Of a DNA stretch of 64,000 nt, positions 9,585 to 20,879 are shown piece after piece. Numbering within the stretch: position 1 is the stretch's first letter; the number at the start of each line of letters is the position of its first letter. The DNA lies in assembly GCF_040954835.1 (NCBI RefSeq), contig NC_090709.1:46074490-46138489 (forward strand), given 5' to 3'. This DNA is from Lepisosteus oculatus. Taxonomy: Eukaryota > Chordata > Actinopteri > Semionotiformes > Lepisosteidae. Made by a program: the position numbers and the translations under genes. Below the pieces are notes generated by a model, which ran no database searches, had not been told where the DNA came from, and saw only the letters and a program-made list of their open reading frames with translations.

Positions 9585-11375
9585 AAAGTCTAGGGGTTAA
9601 TTGCAACAAACTGAAAGTGAAGTACTAACAGGCGTTCAACCCGTGTTTAGTACGCAGCTGTGGTCTGAAGTTGTGCTCCACCTTAAGTCCAATTGCAACG
9701 AACGTTGCTGCTGTGCTTAGTCCAGCACCGTACTAAACCTGTTCTCAATTGCAACGAACACAGAGTAATAGTTGTTGCCCTCTAGAAGTGACTAAACTAG
9801 TGAATTATTTTAAACCACCTCTTAATATGGCTTGAGCAACTTAGTACCATACTTGGTGTAACGATGAATTGCATTAGAAGGCTCCAGAATATAGTGGAAA
9901 TAATAGTTACCACGTACTGAATTTATGCATCTGCTTGAAAACATTGTAATACTTAATTAAAATTGCTTAACACTCATACCACATTTATTCATAATGAAGC
10001 TGATTAATATGTGTATTTACAAAAGTGACATTTACTAATTATGTTGAATGTTAATCATTAGTAGTAGCTGTGAAGTTTAAGGTGCTAGGGAGTGAAGAGA
10101 ACAGAACTTAAACTATTATTTATATAAATGTAGCGTGAGGCTTTAATGTGTTCTATAAAATCGAGGAGTCAACTGGATAGATTTGTTAAATATTTTAGTG
10201 ATGGGTTTCCGTATTTGTGGTTATCGGAGGAAAGCAGGGATGAGGAGGAAATAGGTGGCACCCAAGCATGTTAAAGGAAAAAACTCGGCATCTTAAGTGA
10301 TTTATGATGGTTTACAGTCCCTTTTCTGTCCTGTGGCTGTGATCCAATGACTGTGTTGAAACAGCCAGGGTTGTGCTAGCTCTTGATGGACTGGTATGCA
10401 AACCAAATGACAGACAAGCAAAGCGTTGTTTTACAATTCTGAAAGCTCGTTCAATGTGGCTTCTTGTGTTTTTATGACTCCTGTTATAGTGCTGGTCTTG
10501 TAATGTTGTTGGATTGTGCGCAGGTGTCAGAAGATACCGTCATAAAGGATAGGCACGACTTGGCAAAACAACATGCCAGCAAGCACTTCCCCACTTTGAA
10601 AGGAAGATGTTGGAACTGATTAAAGAGCTTAATCTGAACTGACACAGGAGAGAGAGAGAAAATCAAAGTTCTGAAAAGTAAGCACAAGGCACACCCTGCT
10701 AAAGAAATGTATTGCCTTAAAAAAATGCTTAGAAGGTCAGAGGAACAATTGTTGTTGTTTTTTTTTTGCTCAAGTATTTTTATAAGTTTAATTTCCAGTT
10801 CTGTTAAAAATAAAACTTAACTTTACTGATTATTAGTCGGTGTCTTTTGTAACGATTTAGCTGTAATGATGTCTGCTTATTCATCTGGAGTGTTAAACAA
10901 AATTAATTCTGCAATAATACAGTAGTGTTTAATTTCAAATGCACAGCTGCTGTTCTCATTTGTTTCATGACTAATTATAATTGGGTATCTCATTAATAAC
11001 TATGTAGCCTCATCAGGTGAATTGTCGACTAAATGCAATTCTTAAATTAAAAACTAACTGATTTGTCAGGAAATTTAGTTTGAATATAAATGAGAAACAG
11101 AAAAGTAATTGTATATTAATGTGGCCTACATATTATTCTACTAATCTGAAGTGTTCTGATGTACAGTCCTCTCCAGTTCGGGCTAATTAGTACAACAATG
11201 CCGAGCCCTTGGAACCGGATTAAGCACAAGTTGAGCTGAGCTCCAACTTTGTTCCACATGTTTTTTGCTGCAATTGAACTTGGAGCGGGAGATGATGTCC
11301 AGAATGTACCATACTAACTTAGTACGCGGCTGTGTTTTAACTCGGGAAGTCCATTGCATTTGACCCTATGGGTTT
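9585..11375. repeat. possible DNA-transposon ends facing each other
   Basis: The stretches 9590-9790 and 11160-11375 share short subterminal motifs in both directions, such as AATTGCAACGAA and TTAGTACGCRGCTGTG. Repeated subterminal motifs are usual near the ends of Harbinger-like DNA transposons. No transposase frame is visible between them, and terminal repeats and target duplications were not pinned down. The DNA between is AT-rich and without a convincing gene. Confidence 0.25.
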
Positions 11376-11740
11376 ATATACATGGGTTTCTCTGCATACA
11401 CTACCATAAGGGAGGAATGGTGAGTTAGAGGGAGGGCACCAGTTTGGTTTATCAAGAATTCACCAAACTGAGTAGAACTACAGATCCAACCATTCAAAAT
11501 GTGCAAGGTATGCTGCAGTAAATTGCAAAAACGAGCACTGTGTGACTTTATTTCTTACATGAATTATGTCATTTTGCCACAGGCCGTGGGTCTCTGCTCT
11601 CGGCCACTGGCCAGGGTGCCAACCTGTAGAAGCAGCATCTGTGTGGAGACATTTCGGCAGCAGCGGGAGCAGTACGATGCATTACTGGGGAGGACTGGGA
11701 GGCTAGAGACACTCCTGAAAATGCAGAGGAAGGAGACAGT

Positions 11741-12289
11741 ATGTTGCAGCTGTCTCCCGAAAAGTGCCTCTCCCCGCCGCGCAGGTTGCAATGCCTGGCG
11801 GAAGCTCTGCCCCCCGCAGAGCACACACCGCCTCAGGACACTCCATCCCGGCCTCTCCGTTCACAACCGCATGGGATTTGGTTGATGCTGTCCCCGCCGT
11901 CTATCTCCCCCCAGGAAGCACAGCGGAATTCACAGAAGCCAGTGGGACGAATAATTCTCCCAGATGTCCAACTGCTACCCATCACTCAGGAGATGGAAGG
12001 GGGGTTGTACTTGCAGTGCATCGGCATAGACGGGAAAGCAAGAGCCGACCGCTACGCCGCCCTCGTGTTTCGAAATCTTGTGACTTTTGAAATTTACTGG
12101 GGGTGGACCACGTCTGTAAATTTCGATGGGTCCAGAGGCAAAAGTGCCTTGCCTTGCAATCTCCGGGAAACCATTAGTAGCATGGTGAATCGGAGATTCT
12201 CAACCCTTACTTTGTGCGACTGGAAAATAATTCGTGATCGGATCAACGAAATGCTTCGTAGAAGGAGGTGCTCTTTTCCTCTCGTCTAA
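11741..12289 (+). CDS. BEN-domain protein (single exon or last exon)
   Basis: The frame gives 182 residues. The C-terminal half, about residues 95-178, looks like a BEN domain, a helical module known to bind DNA or partner proteins in chromatin repressors. The usual run is seen: a hydrophobic helix (YAALVFRNLVTFEIYW), the NFDGSRGKSALP loop, a helix LRETISSMVNRRF, then DWKIIRDRINEMLRRRR. The first 90 residues are proline-rich and low complexity. The start is uncertain: the same frame is open upstream, and a frame with a coiled-coil-like stretch at 11640-11740 may be an earlier exon. A polyadenylation signal AATAAA lies at 12413-12418. The gene could be host or carried by a DNA transposon, since repeat ends lie just upstream. 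Confidence 0.6.
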   Translation: MLQLSPEKCLSPPRRLQCLAEALPPAEHTPPQDTPSRPLRSQPHGIWLMLSPPSISPQEAQRNSQKPVGRIILPDVQLLPITQEMEGGLYLQCIGIDGKARADRYAALVFRNLVTFEIYWGWTTSVNFDGSRGKSALPCNLRETISSMVNRRFSTLTLCDWKIIRDRINEMLRRRRCSFPLV

Positions 12290-12539
12290 CAGTCTGTCCA
12301 CAACAAAACATTCCTGTTAGACAAGAGGAATTGGAAAAAAAACAATTTTGTCAATGGAAACCGGTGTGTGTGTCTCTCCCTGCTGGATGTCCCTCTCACT
12401 CTCTGCTGAATGAATAAAAGCATTTCTATTAAAAACGCGTTTGCGTTTGTCTGGTATTTACTTTGGTCCCTTTTAACTGTTTTTCCCATCTACTTTTTTG
12501 CTTTGAGATGCCACTTTTAAAGGTGATATGTAAAATAAA

Positions 12540-13140
12540 GTTTTTTATTATTGTTATAGAGAAACATGATCAGATTTTCCCTGGTTCAGAAAAAAATATC
12601 TAAAGTGCTACACATAACTTTCTTAATTCGATGTATTTAAAGCAGTGAACTACTGTAGGTGTAACATAACATTGAGAAATACAATCTCATATTTGAAAAA
12701 TAAAAACGATTACAATCTAATCCTTCCACGTTTGATCCCAAAATCCCAAGAAATATAAATCTTGACGGGTAGAAAGGTATGCTGAAAGTTTATTAAGATA
12801 CTTAGAAGACAAAGATACTGTATCAATTTATGTTGCATTAGCCTGATTATGATTAAAAAACACATATAATTAAACTCGCGTTTGCGATTTAAATCAGAAC
12901 ACGATTTAAATCAATATAAATGTTTATATTGTAACACATACTGTCCAACCTGCATTTCTCTATAAAAATTTACTCTATTGCACACACACACACACTAGAA
13001 GCAGGAAGCAGAAACAGGGACCATTGTCAGAAGGGAAGAAGGTGACTATTCATTGTTATCAAAAATGACTTAGAATCGATGATGTTGTGATATTTTGAAA
13101 TATAAAGGTCAATTGATTGTCCATAATATCGCTATTCTAT
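12540..13140. other. AT-rich stretch, no gene seen
   Basis: It follows the end of the BEN-domain transcript region. It contains a second AATAAA near 12533, a short CA repeat near 12981-12996, and no frame I would call coding. Confidence 0.5.
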
Positions 13141-13149
13141 TTTTTTGAA

Positions 13150-13222
13150 GAAATGTTTGCACAAGCTTGATTTGAACACACAACCCGTGAGTTGATAGGT
13201 GGGCACGTAGACCAGTAGGCTA
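13150..13222 (-). pseudogene. tRNA-like fragment
   Basis: The minus strand shows a box A-like stretch (TAGCCTACTGG) and, about 35 bases on, a box B-like stretch (GTGTTCAAATC). The anticodon arm is not clean, so it is either a dead tRNA or a SINE head. Confidence 0.3.
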
Positions 13223-14024
13223 CAAGGGAAGTTGCGTGAAGAGAGAGGCGAAACAGCCCTACACAGCCCTGTCGCAGTACACGAATATAATCATATCGTT
13301 ATTACATTCTTTAGATACGCGATTCCATATTATATTAGCAGAAAAGCTTAAAACTACCACTTTTTCACACGCTATTTCACATGCTAGTTATATACTTCGA
13401 TGCTTAAAATCGTTAGGGAGAAATGGAATACCGGCGTGTATTTTTCCTTTAAAGTACCGATTCCTGGAATCTGACTGGCTGACACCCCTCTGAAGTGGTT
13501 CCATAAAATATGGTATACGGAAAAGAAAGCGTTGCTACATACAAGTATCTTTTAATACAGTCTTTGCTGTGCTCTTGAGGATCCTTGTGATATTTTGAGC
13601 TCTAGTTGAATGATAAGTGTTGCATTTTAAATCATTTTCGTAGTTAGAAATTATGAAACGCCCTGTTAAAAGCAAGGACGTTTTTATGCCCGTTGAAGTA
13701 AAACAAAATGCCTGACAAAGTATGGCTTGGACAGATTCCGAGTGCTTGTACAAATGTGCTAAAGAAATTATACTTTGAGTATACAGCTTGTCCAAAGTCA
13801 TCCATTATTAATACTATTAGTAATATCTTCAGTAAAGGCTTTGATGCATAAATATTTCTGATAAAGGTAGGTTGTGTACTTTTGTCCAACTGAGCAATCT
13901 TGCTTTCATAAAATAGACCAACATTTTAATGACTGATGATTAATATGCTGTAATACACAGTTCAAAATTAAAAGCTCAAATGCTGTACATGAGAGGTTAA
14001 GCTCTCCCTGGCGGTTTTACAAGG

Positions 14025-14130
14025 TGACGCCGGATAGTTTCCGGGATGACGTCAAATGACGCGATTAACCGCGTGATACTGCGTGACACCGCGACACGCC
14101 CACCGGGGTATGCCGCGAAATACCCCACCC
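14025..14130. promoter_or_regulatory. CpG-rich patch with a CRE palindrome
   Basis: About 100 bases with many CpG sites inside AT-rich DNA. It contains a perfect CRE, TGACGTCA (14047-14054), and a small inverted repeat, GGGGTAT (14105-14111) with ATACCCC (14120-14126). No gene start is evident nearby. Confidence 0.35.
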
Positions 14131-14339
14131 ATTTTGAATTGCTGCATCTGTAATACCTTGTGATACATGCAAGTCATCTGTAAACGAAGATGTAATTACA
14201 ATAAAATTGGCAATTCACAGAAAACCACAATTTGTATAATATTATTCCTCGTTATCAATGATCAATTAAAGGATTTGAAGAAACAGCAGCAATAGCAGAT
14301 GATTTTGGTTTTGAACCCATCTTTACACCTCAATAATCC

Positions 14340-15690
14340 ATTTGTCCTCGAAAAAAGAAAAGACAGGCATATTTTGAGTCTCATAATTATATGTGAATAT
14401 GTGAATAACAGTTTAACCCCAAATGTCTGTAATTGTGATTCTGTTAAAATTCAAAAAAGCATCTATCAATAGTAAGAAATTATTAAGAAAGGAAGAAATT
14501 GTGTTATGTCATAAACTGTAAGACATGAAGACATTTACAGGTTATATCCTTTGCTTTGTCTTTTAACACAAGTGTTCAGGATCCAAGCCCATGTTTGGAC
14601 GGTTGTGTTTCTCTTGTAATCATCAAATGTCATTATTTTGTCCTTCAGTTCTTTCTCGAGTTGTACCATGGATATTTTATACCATCGATACTTTTCATGC
14701 TCTTTTGCATTTTCCTTCACATACGGAAAAAAAACTCAAGGCGTTCTTGTCACTGTGCTACACAGTACAGGACACGCAGTGAGTAATTCGCGCAGCTTTC
14801 AGAGGAATCCAGAGGGAGGACTCTTAATGCAAGGAGCTGTTTTTTTTTTTGCATTAATCATTATTAACCAGAAACAGCTGCACAACTGGTTGCATTTGTG
14901 ATTATGTCACTTCTCTGCTTCAGCAAGGTCAATAAAAGACTGAAAGTAGTAGAGAAAAACTGAATTAAAATCATATTAGCAATTCTGAGCGCTATCTGCA
15001 TACAGGCAATCCAATAAGAACGTTGAAATCTTTGAATGTCATCTCTCTATACATTGCGCTGCTTTTTACTTGGAGTAAAACTATTGGATTGAAGGGTTAA
15101 AATGTATTGTTGTTATTTGGAGAAATCAATGAACTCGTGATTTTATATGTTTTAAAAGACGGTCATGCGCACAGAAAAAAGACAGTGCTGATTATTTTTC
15201 TGGAGACGGAGCACTGATGACCTATTCGAGCCAATTGATAAAGCCCACCCAGTGGATACTCAAACAGAACGTGAAAGAAAATTCACCATTGTAACCAAGG
15301 CAACCACAGGAACAACATCAAGAAGCACACTCAATTCCCCATTTAAATCTTTCGTGTTAGGTATGCCATGTGAAAGCATGAAGTAAATCCCCTGATCTCT
15401 TTTGAACATGGACAAGGTATTTCTGATGGAGCGCAATGAGCAAAGATTTAATAAGCTACTCCTGCTGATGATTCAGCTTAAAGAAGTAAAAGCTTCACAA
15501 ACAAAAGCAGCTCGCTACCACAGCCAATATTAAATGTACTTGGTGGCACATTACCATTTGCATTGGCTCAAAAGTGGTCTCGGCAGACGTTGTTCCCTAC
15601 GTAAAGCTGAAAGCGCCAAAGAGCATTTCCATTGAGAAAAAAAAATCTTTCTTGATGTTAAACATAGAGAGCCTGCCTTTTAGAAGTTCT
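14340..15690. repeat. tRNA-Leu unit, copy 1
   Basis: Homologous by eye to 16560-19190. For example, the stretch starting TGTGAATAACAGTTTAACCC is at about 14397 and about 17242, and a match around TCGAAAAAAGAAAAGACAGG is at about 14348 and 16566. About 230 bases after this copy lies the tRNA-Leu-CAA gene. I see no protein gene in it. Confidence 0.65.
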
Positions 15691-15919
15691 CCCTCTAAAC
15701 ACCCTGTGCAGCCTCCCGACAGACTAACAAAAAGCGCCTTTTCACCAACTCAATTTATAATACGCCCCTCAAAACTCACAACCGAATAACAATCCATCCG
15801 TATATTTGATTTCCAAGATCCATTCAAGGCAACTTGGCTCTTCGCAAGCAAATAATTTCAGGGAAGAAACTCAGTTTAGCCAACTACTGGTGCATTCAGC
15901 ACACCACTTGCTTGTGCTT

Positions 15920-16032
15920 GTCAGGGTGGCCAAGTGGTCTAAGGTGCCAGACTCAAAGACATGTGTCTCTCCAACTGGCTTGGGTGTTCTGGTCTCCAAA
16001 TGGAGGCGTGGGTTCAAATCCCACTCCTGACA
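15920..16032 (+). tRNA. tRNA-Leu (CAA) with a 29-nt intron
   Basis: The gene is split. The first exon runs through anticodon CAA (15954-15956) and the next base. An intron occupies about 15958-15986, and the second exon resumes TTCTGG to close the anticodon stem CCAGA/TCTGG. The long variable arm (GGTCTCCAAATGGAGG), the T arm GTGGG-TTCAAAT-CCCAC and the acceptor GTCAGGG/TCCTGAC are all sound. TTTT follows within 12 bases. Introns at this position are known for vertebrate tRNA-Leu-CAA. Confidence 0.92.
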
Positions 16033-16559
16033 GCTTCTGCTTTTACCTCTCTTGAATTGTTCCAGTGCTACAGTGAATGACTGAAATATAAAAGCAGCAG
16101 AAGAAAGCAAGCAACTCAGTGCAATTTGTGAGTATTCTGCACTGTTAAAATGCACAGGTTTTCATACTTTTTGGAATTCGTAGCTCAAGAAGTGACTCCT
16201 GTTTCATTTTCTATTCACCAACTCGATTTGCATTCCGCCCCTCACACCTCACAACAGAATAACAAACGGCTTCATGTGCCACAGCATTCCCCTGTAGATT
16301 CGGTTTGCACTATGAATTAGGCGACCCCGAATGAAATATTTTAGTGTTGGCTCAAATGTGAGGAATTTCATGAACCCTCAAAAAGGAACGCTTGCAGAAA
16401 ATGCCAGCAATTCAAAGCGTGTAGGCAGCATGAACAGACCAATTCTGCAATTTCTTTTATCGCGGGCGGTGCTTTCCGAGTCGATGGCTCTGCATTAGAA
16501 ATGAGAAGTGCTGAACTCTAAACACGTTCTTGCCATAACTGCTACTCCTGCTGCTACTC

Positions 16560-19190
16560 CTTCGCCCTCGAAAAAAGAAAAGACAGGCATGTTTTGAGTC
16601 TCAAAATGATCTTCTGGATCCACAAGAAACATGTAAATTTGATTGATTCCGCAGTATTTTGGATGTACTGTACTTATAACTTCCATTGAAGAGAGATTTC
16701 ATCAGTTGCATGAAATTGAAACTTTCGACTTTTTGTCTGGTATTGAAAATATGTTAAAAAAAAACATAAACAATTTTCTTACAAACAACTCATGAATTAT
16801 TGCCAGGATCTATATTTAGTGTTTGGTAGTGATAACACTGCTAATATTGATTGAGTAGAAATCTATGATGTATTGACAGCTTTATCTGAAGCAAGATGTC
16901 CTAGAACGCCATCTATGAAGTTTTAGGATTCATACCAAGAAATGCCTTTTGTTTCCCACCCCAACTGCTGCTTTGGCATTACACATTATGTGAACATTAC
17001 CAGTTTTGGTAGCTTCTGGGCACGATTTTCCTAAACTGAAACTTATTACAAAATTCTTGTAAATCAGGACTAATTTTAATATCAAATGAAATTACTACAG
17101 AAGAAAAGGCTTAAGTGAAATATGAATAAGACTATGCAAGCCTAAAAAGTAGAACAATTCAATTTCTATAACTTATTTTTTAATGTTTTGAGAAATTGGC
17201 TCACACACCGGAAGACACTAACGTTTCTCTTTGTTAGAGTATGTGAATAACAGTTTAACCCCAAATATTTGTAATTGTGATTCTGTTAAAATTCAATAAA
17301 TCGTCTATCAACAGTAAGAAATTATAAAGAAAGTAAAAAATTGTTTTATTACATAAACTATAAGACAATGAAGAGAGTTTACTTCGCTTTTGTTCTTTTG
17401 ACTTAAGCGTTCAGGATCCGAACCCATCTGCGGACGGTTGTGTTTCTTGAATCTCTTGTAATCATCAAAAGTCGCTGTTTTGTGCTTCAGTTTTTTCTCG
17501 AGTTGTACCATGGATATTTTATATGATCAATACTTTACATGCTCTTTTGCATTTTCCTTCACATACAGAAAAAGTTCAAGTTGTTCATATCACTGTGCTG
17601 CACATTTACGCTGGACCACCTGTAACAGTACAGGACACACAGTGAGGAATTCGTACAGCTTTCAGCTCAGTGCGGAGTCCAGAGGGAGGACTCGCTCGCT
17701 GAATCATCTCTCAGGAAATCCCGGGTGAGATTCAAAAGGTAAACCTGGCTCTCTATGAACACGAGCAAAGAGTTCTCACTCAACAGAAGATTTCAATGTG
17801 AGTACAGTTATATAAAACACCTGAAGATGCCAGGGATTGAACCCCGGACCTGTGGAGCAGTAAGTGACTTGTAGCGCTGACATAAGAGATACTTACATAA
17901 AGTGCTTTTACTGACCATATTACAAATCACAGGAAGTAAGGTCTTGAAACATTGGGCAGTAGTGGGATTTAAACCCATGCCCCTGAGAGAGTGGAGCCTA
18001 AAATCCAGCATATTAGACCATTCAGCCACACTACCTCTGGCCCCTTCTCCTTTCCTCTCGTTGCTGAGTATAGGTGCCTTCATGCAATTGAGCCAGGTTT
18101 GAATCCCAGCCAATGCATCTCCAAATCTTTTCAAATGAATCTGTGATCTTGTAGCACATCCTCTGAAACCAGCAATCGAAATTGGAAACGTCTTCTTCAA
18201 CACTGAAAAGCTCAATTAGGATGAAGCAGTAATACACAGGACAGCAGTACCATATGTGTTCTTGATTGATTCAGAATCGTTCTCAGTGGTTCTTGCTCAC
18301 CTAATAACTAAAAAGCTGAGGAAGAACGCTACGAAAAATACTAATCAAAATACAAAATAATAATCAGTATTAACCAGAAACAGCAGAAAAACTGGTCACA
18401 ATTGTGATTATGTCGCTTCTCTGCTTCAGCAAGGTCAATAAAGGACTCTCTGAAAGTAGTAAAGCACTAAAGCACTGCAAAACTGAATTCAAAATCATAT
18501 TAGGAATTCTGAGTGTTGCCTGCTTACATGCAATCCAATACGGATGTTGTCTTTAAATAAGAATTCTCTATGTTTCCCTGCCTTGTCCCTGGAGTGAAAC
18601 TATTGGATTGAAGGAATTCTTCTGACAGGTTTACAAGGTCCCGTTGATATTTGGATAAGTCTATGAACTCGTGATTTTTATATACTTTAAATAACTGCCA
18701 TACACACAGAATAAAATGACAGTACTGATGATTTTTCCTGAGATGAAGCACAGCTTATCTTTCCAAGTCTGCTTATAAAGGCAAGCCAGTGGATACTCTA
18801 GCAGAACATGGACAAAAGTTCAGCTTCGTAACCAACAAATTCCCAATTTAGATCTGACATGTGAGGTATGCTTTGTGATTGCTTGAAGTGAAACCCACAA
18901 TCTCTTTTGGACTTAGACAAGTTATTTCTGATGGAGCGCTATGCGGAAAGACATAATCAGCTCTACCCCTGAGGATGACTCGACTTGAAAATGCAGAACA
19001 TTAACGTTTCACAGATAAAAGGAGCACAACCGACATTAAAATTGAGGGCGCACTGTGATTTGCACTGACTCCAAAGTGATCTTGGTAGACAAACTTCCCT
19101 GCTGAAGGTGGAAACGATAAATTGTGTTGAGAAGAAGAAACACTTTTTTCTCCCTGCTTTGATGTTAAGCTGATAAAGTAGCTTTTAACA
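16560..19190. repeat. tRNA-Leu unit, copy 2
   Basis: A longer version of the unit at 14340-15690. Homology is clear at about 17239-17700 and again at 18350-19190. Between these, 17700-18350 has no counterpart in copy 1 and carries the tRNA-Leu-TAG-like sequence. A box B-like tRNA scrap lies at about 17822-17860. The tRNA-Leu-AAG gene follows the unit directly. Confidence 0.6.
17954..18035 (-). pseudogene. tRNA-Leu (TAG)-like, probably dead
   Basis: The minus strand reads as a type-II tRNA of 82 nt. The acceptor GGTAGTG still pairs with wobble, the long variable arm is present, and the T arm is GTGGG in altered form (ATGGGTTTAAATCCCAC). The anticodon loop has one base too many (GGATTTTAGGCTCC), T54/C56 positions are altered, the discriminator is C, and only a TTT run follows. 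Confidence 0.7.
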
Positions 19191-19226
19191 CATTGCTCCA
19201 TTTGGTGGTTGTAACACAAAAACTCC

Positions 19227-19308
19227 TAGCAGCAGTGGGATTCAAGCCCACACCCCCAAAGAGACTGGAGCCTTAATCCAGCACCTTAGACCGCTCAGCC
19301 ACGCTACC
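19227..19308 (-). tRNA. tRNA-Leu (AAG)
   Basis: An 82-nt type-II tRNA with acceptor GGTAGCG (closing pair G-T), anticodon arm CTGGA-TTAAGGC-TCCAG, a variable arm and T arm GTGGG-CTTGAAT-CCCAC. TTTTT follows downstream on the minus strand. The first T-loop base is C instead of T and the acceptor end is weak, so it may be ageing. Confidence 0.75.
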
Positions 19309-19559
19309 CACTGGGCCCTCTTTTTTTGTCTCATTACTTGCCCGGAGGAAGCCGGGTGGGTTTTGCTCTTGTCACCCGAATTAGTGGCGTTATGACCGTG
19401 GAACCGACTGCACCTGCTTTTTCTGAGATGCTTCCCCTCTCATGGCGAGATCTCGACTTCTTTAACACCTCTGGATAAAGATCTTCTGTGGAGCAGGTTT
19501 CAGACCTCTGCGTACAGCACCCTTGATGTCATTTTATTTTTACAGCAGCCGCATCCAGA

Positions 19560-19800
19560 AAGTTGTGTCCTTTACGTTTTATTTGAACAACAAAACTACA
19601 TACAATACAAACAAGAGCACATATAACGTATCAAGAAAATCGTCAGGGGCACATGCTATAATACAATTACACTTTATGAAAAACGATTACACAAGGTAAA
19701 TAAAGATAAGGTCCGCACAGCTCGTTCTTACATTTTGAAAGAGTCCGTAAATACCCCTTTACGTCTATTTTGAACTTTTCAAACGTAGGACTCTTCCCAG
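19560..19800 (-). repeat. LINE-like 3' end (copy 1 of 2)
   Basis: Repeated at 42515-42760. Shared blocks include CAATACAAACAAGAG and ATCGTCAGGGG. Read on the minus strand the block ends in an A-rich tail with AAATAAAA, which suits the 3' end of an L1/Tx1-like LINE. No coding part is attached. From 19800 to 20880 I see no gene. At about 20275-20345 on the minus strand there is a 60-base likeness to the left part of the tRNA module (GCTTTACAGAGGAG). Confidence 0.35.
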
Positions 19801-20879
19801 ACCATTTCACTTTATACCACATTCCTAAACGAGGATGCTTCTCCTGTTTTAGAACTATTTTGGGCGGTATGGCTTATACAACACCCCCACAGTATTCTAA
19901 TGGTGGACTGCAGATCTGTGCTATAGTTCAGTCGAATTCAAAGGATCCAGCAATCTTACTGGATTTGACTGGGATTCTGAAATGTCTCTTGCAAAAGTAT
20001 TCGGGTTTGCTTGAACCTTTGATAAAAAAAGTGATCTGATCTGAAACTACCCAGCTTACAATCTCTGAGGTAGTTGTCACTAAACTCGGACGTGATGTGG
20101 CACACATGTGCCGTGTGCCTTTACTTTTGTAAAAAACTGGTATCGGGAAAAGTTTCTTAATATTTCTTTGGATTAGCATGCAAGAAAATGTGATCATTAC
20201 CTATGGAATTTCCCGCCAGCGTGGAGCTTGAATTCACAACCTTGAGAGTCAGTGTTCAAGAGTCACAGAAGAGGTCAGCCTGGTCTTCAGTTTGCCAACG
20301 ATAAGCTCCGGCAGTGCTCCTCTGTAAAGCAGATTGTTCGGATCGGTTATGTGGGACGGCACTTCGATACTAAGATCGTTTGCAGCACACGCATGGTTTC
20401 CCCCTTCACGCAAAAAACATAGACGAAGGAAACTCTCTTGTCTTGGGCTGCTGACACCCGGATTTAAAGCGCTCTGGGTGCCAGCTATGTCTCTAACAAG
20501 CACACTATAAAGACAGGAATTACACTTTTCTCACGTCACGCATGGAATGGCGAGGCTACTTGTTCCAATATTATCTAGTCTCACCTCATATGGTGCCGAT
20601 TCCTGGTTTTCATTTAAGAAAGAGCACTGCAAACACCGTAAACAGTGCAAAACGTGTGATGAAAGAAGTCTTTTCCCCCCTTTGTCTAAAGCAGAACACA
20701 GCGGAGTCATGCCGAGGGTTGTGAGATCAAGATTTCAGTGGAGCACTGTCGTCTACGTCTTTAGCTACATGAGTTGGACATCCTCTTGTACAGGGAAAGC
20801 AGATTGAGATCCTCTGACATGAAAAGTGACAGATAAAAGCCATTTCTCATCCTTTCTCTTAGTGGTGGAACTATCGCAT

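Noticed and set aside
20222-20262. tRNA-like box B scrap on the minus strand
   Set aside because: Only a T-arm-like stretch; no acceptor, D arm or anticodon could be matched.
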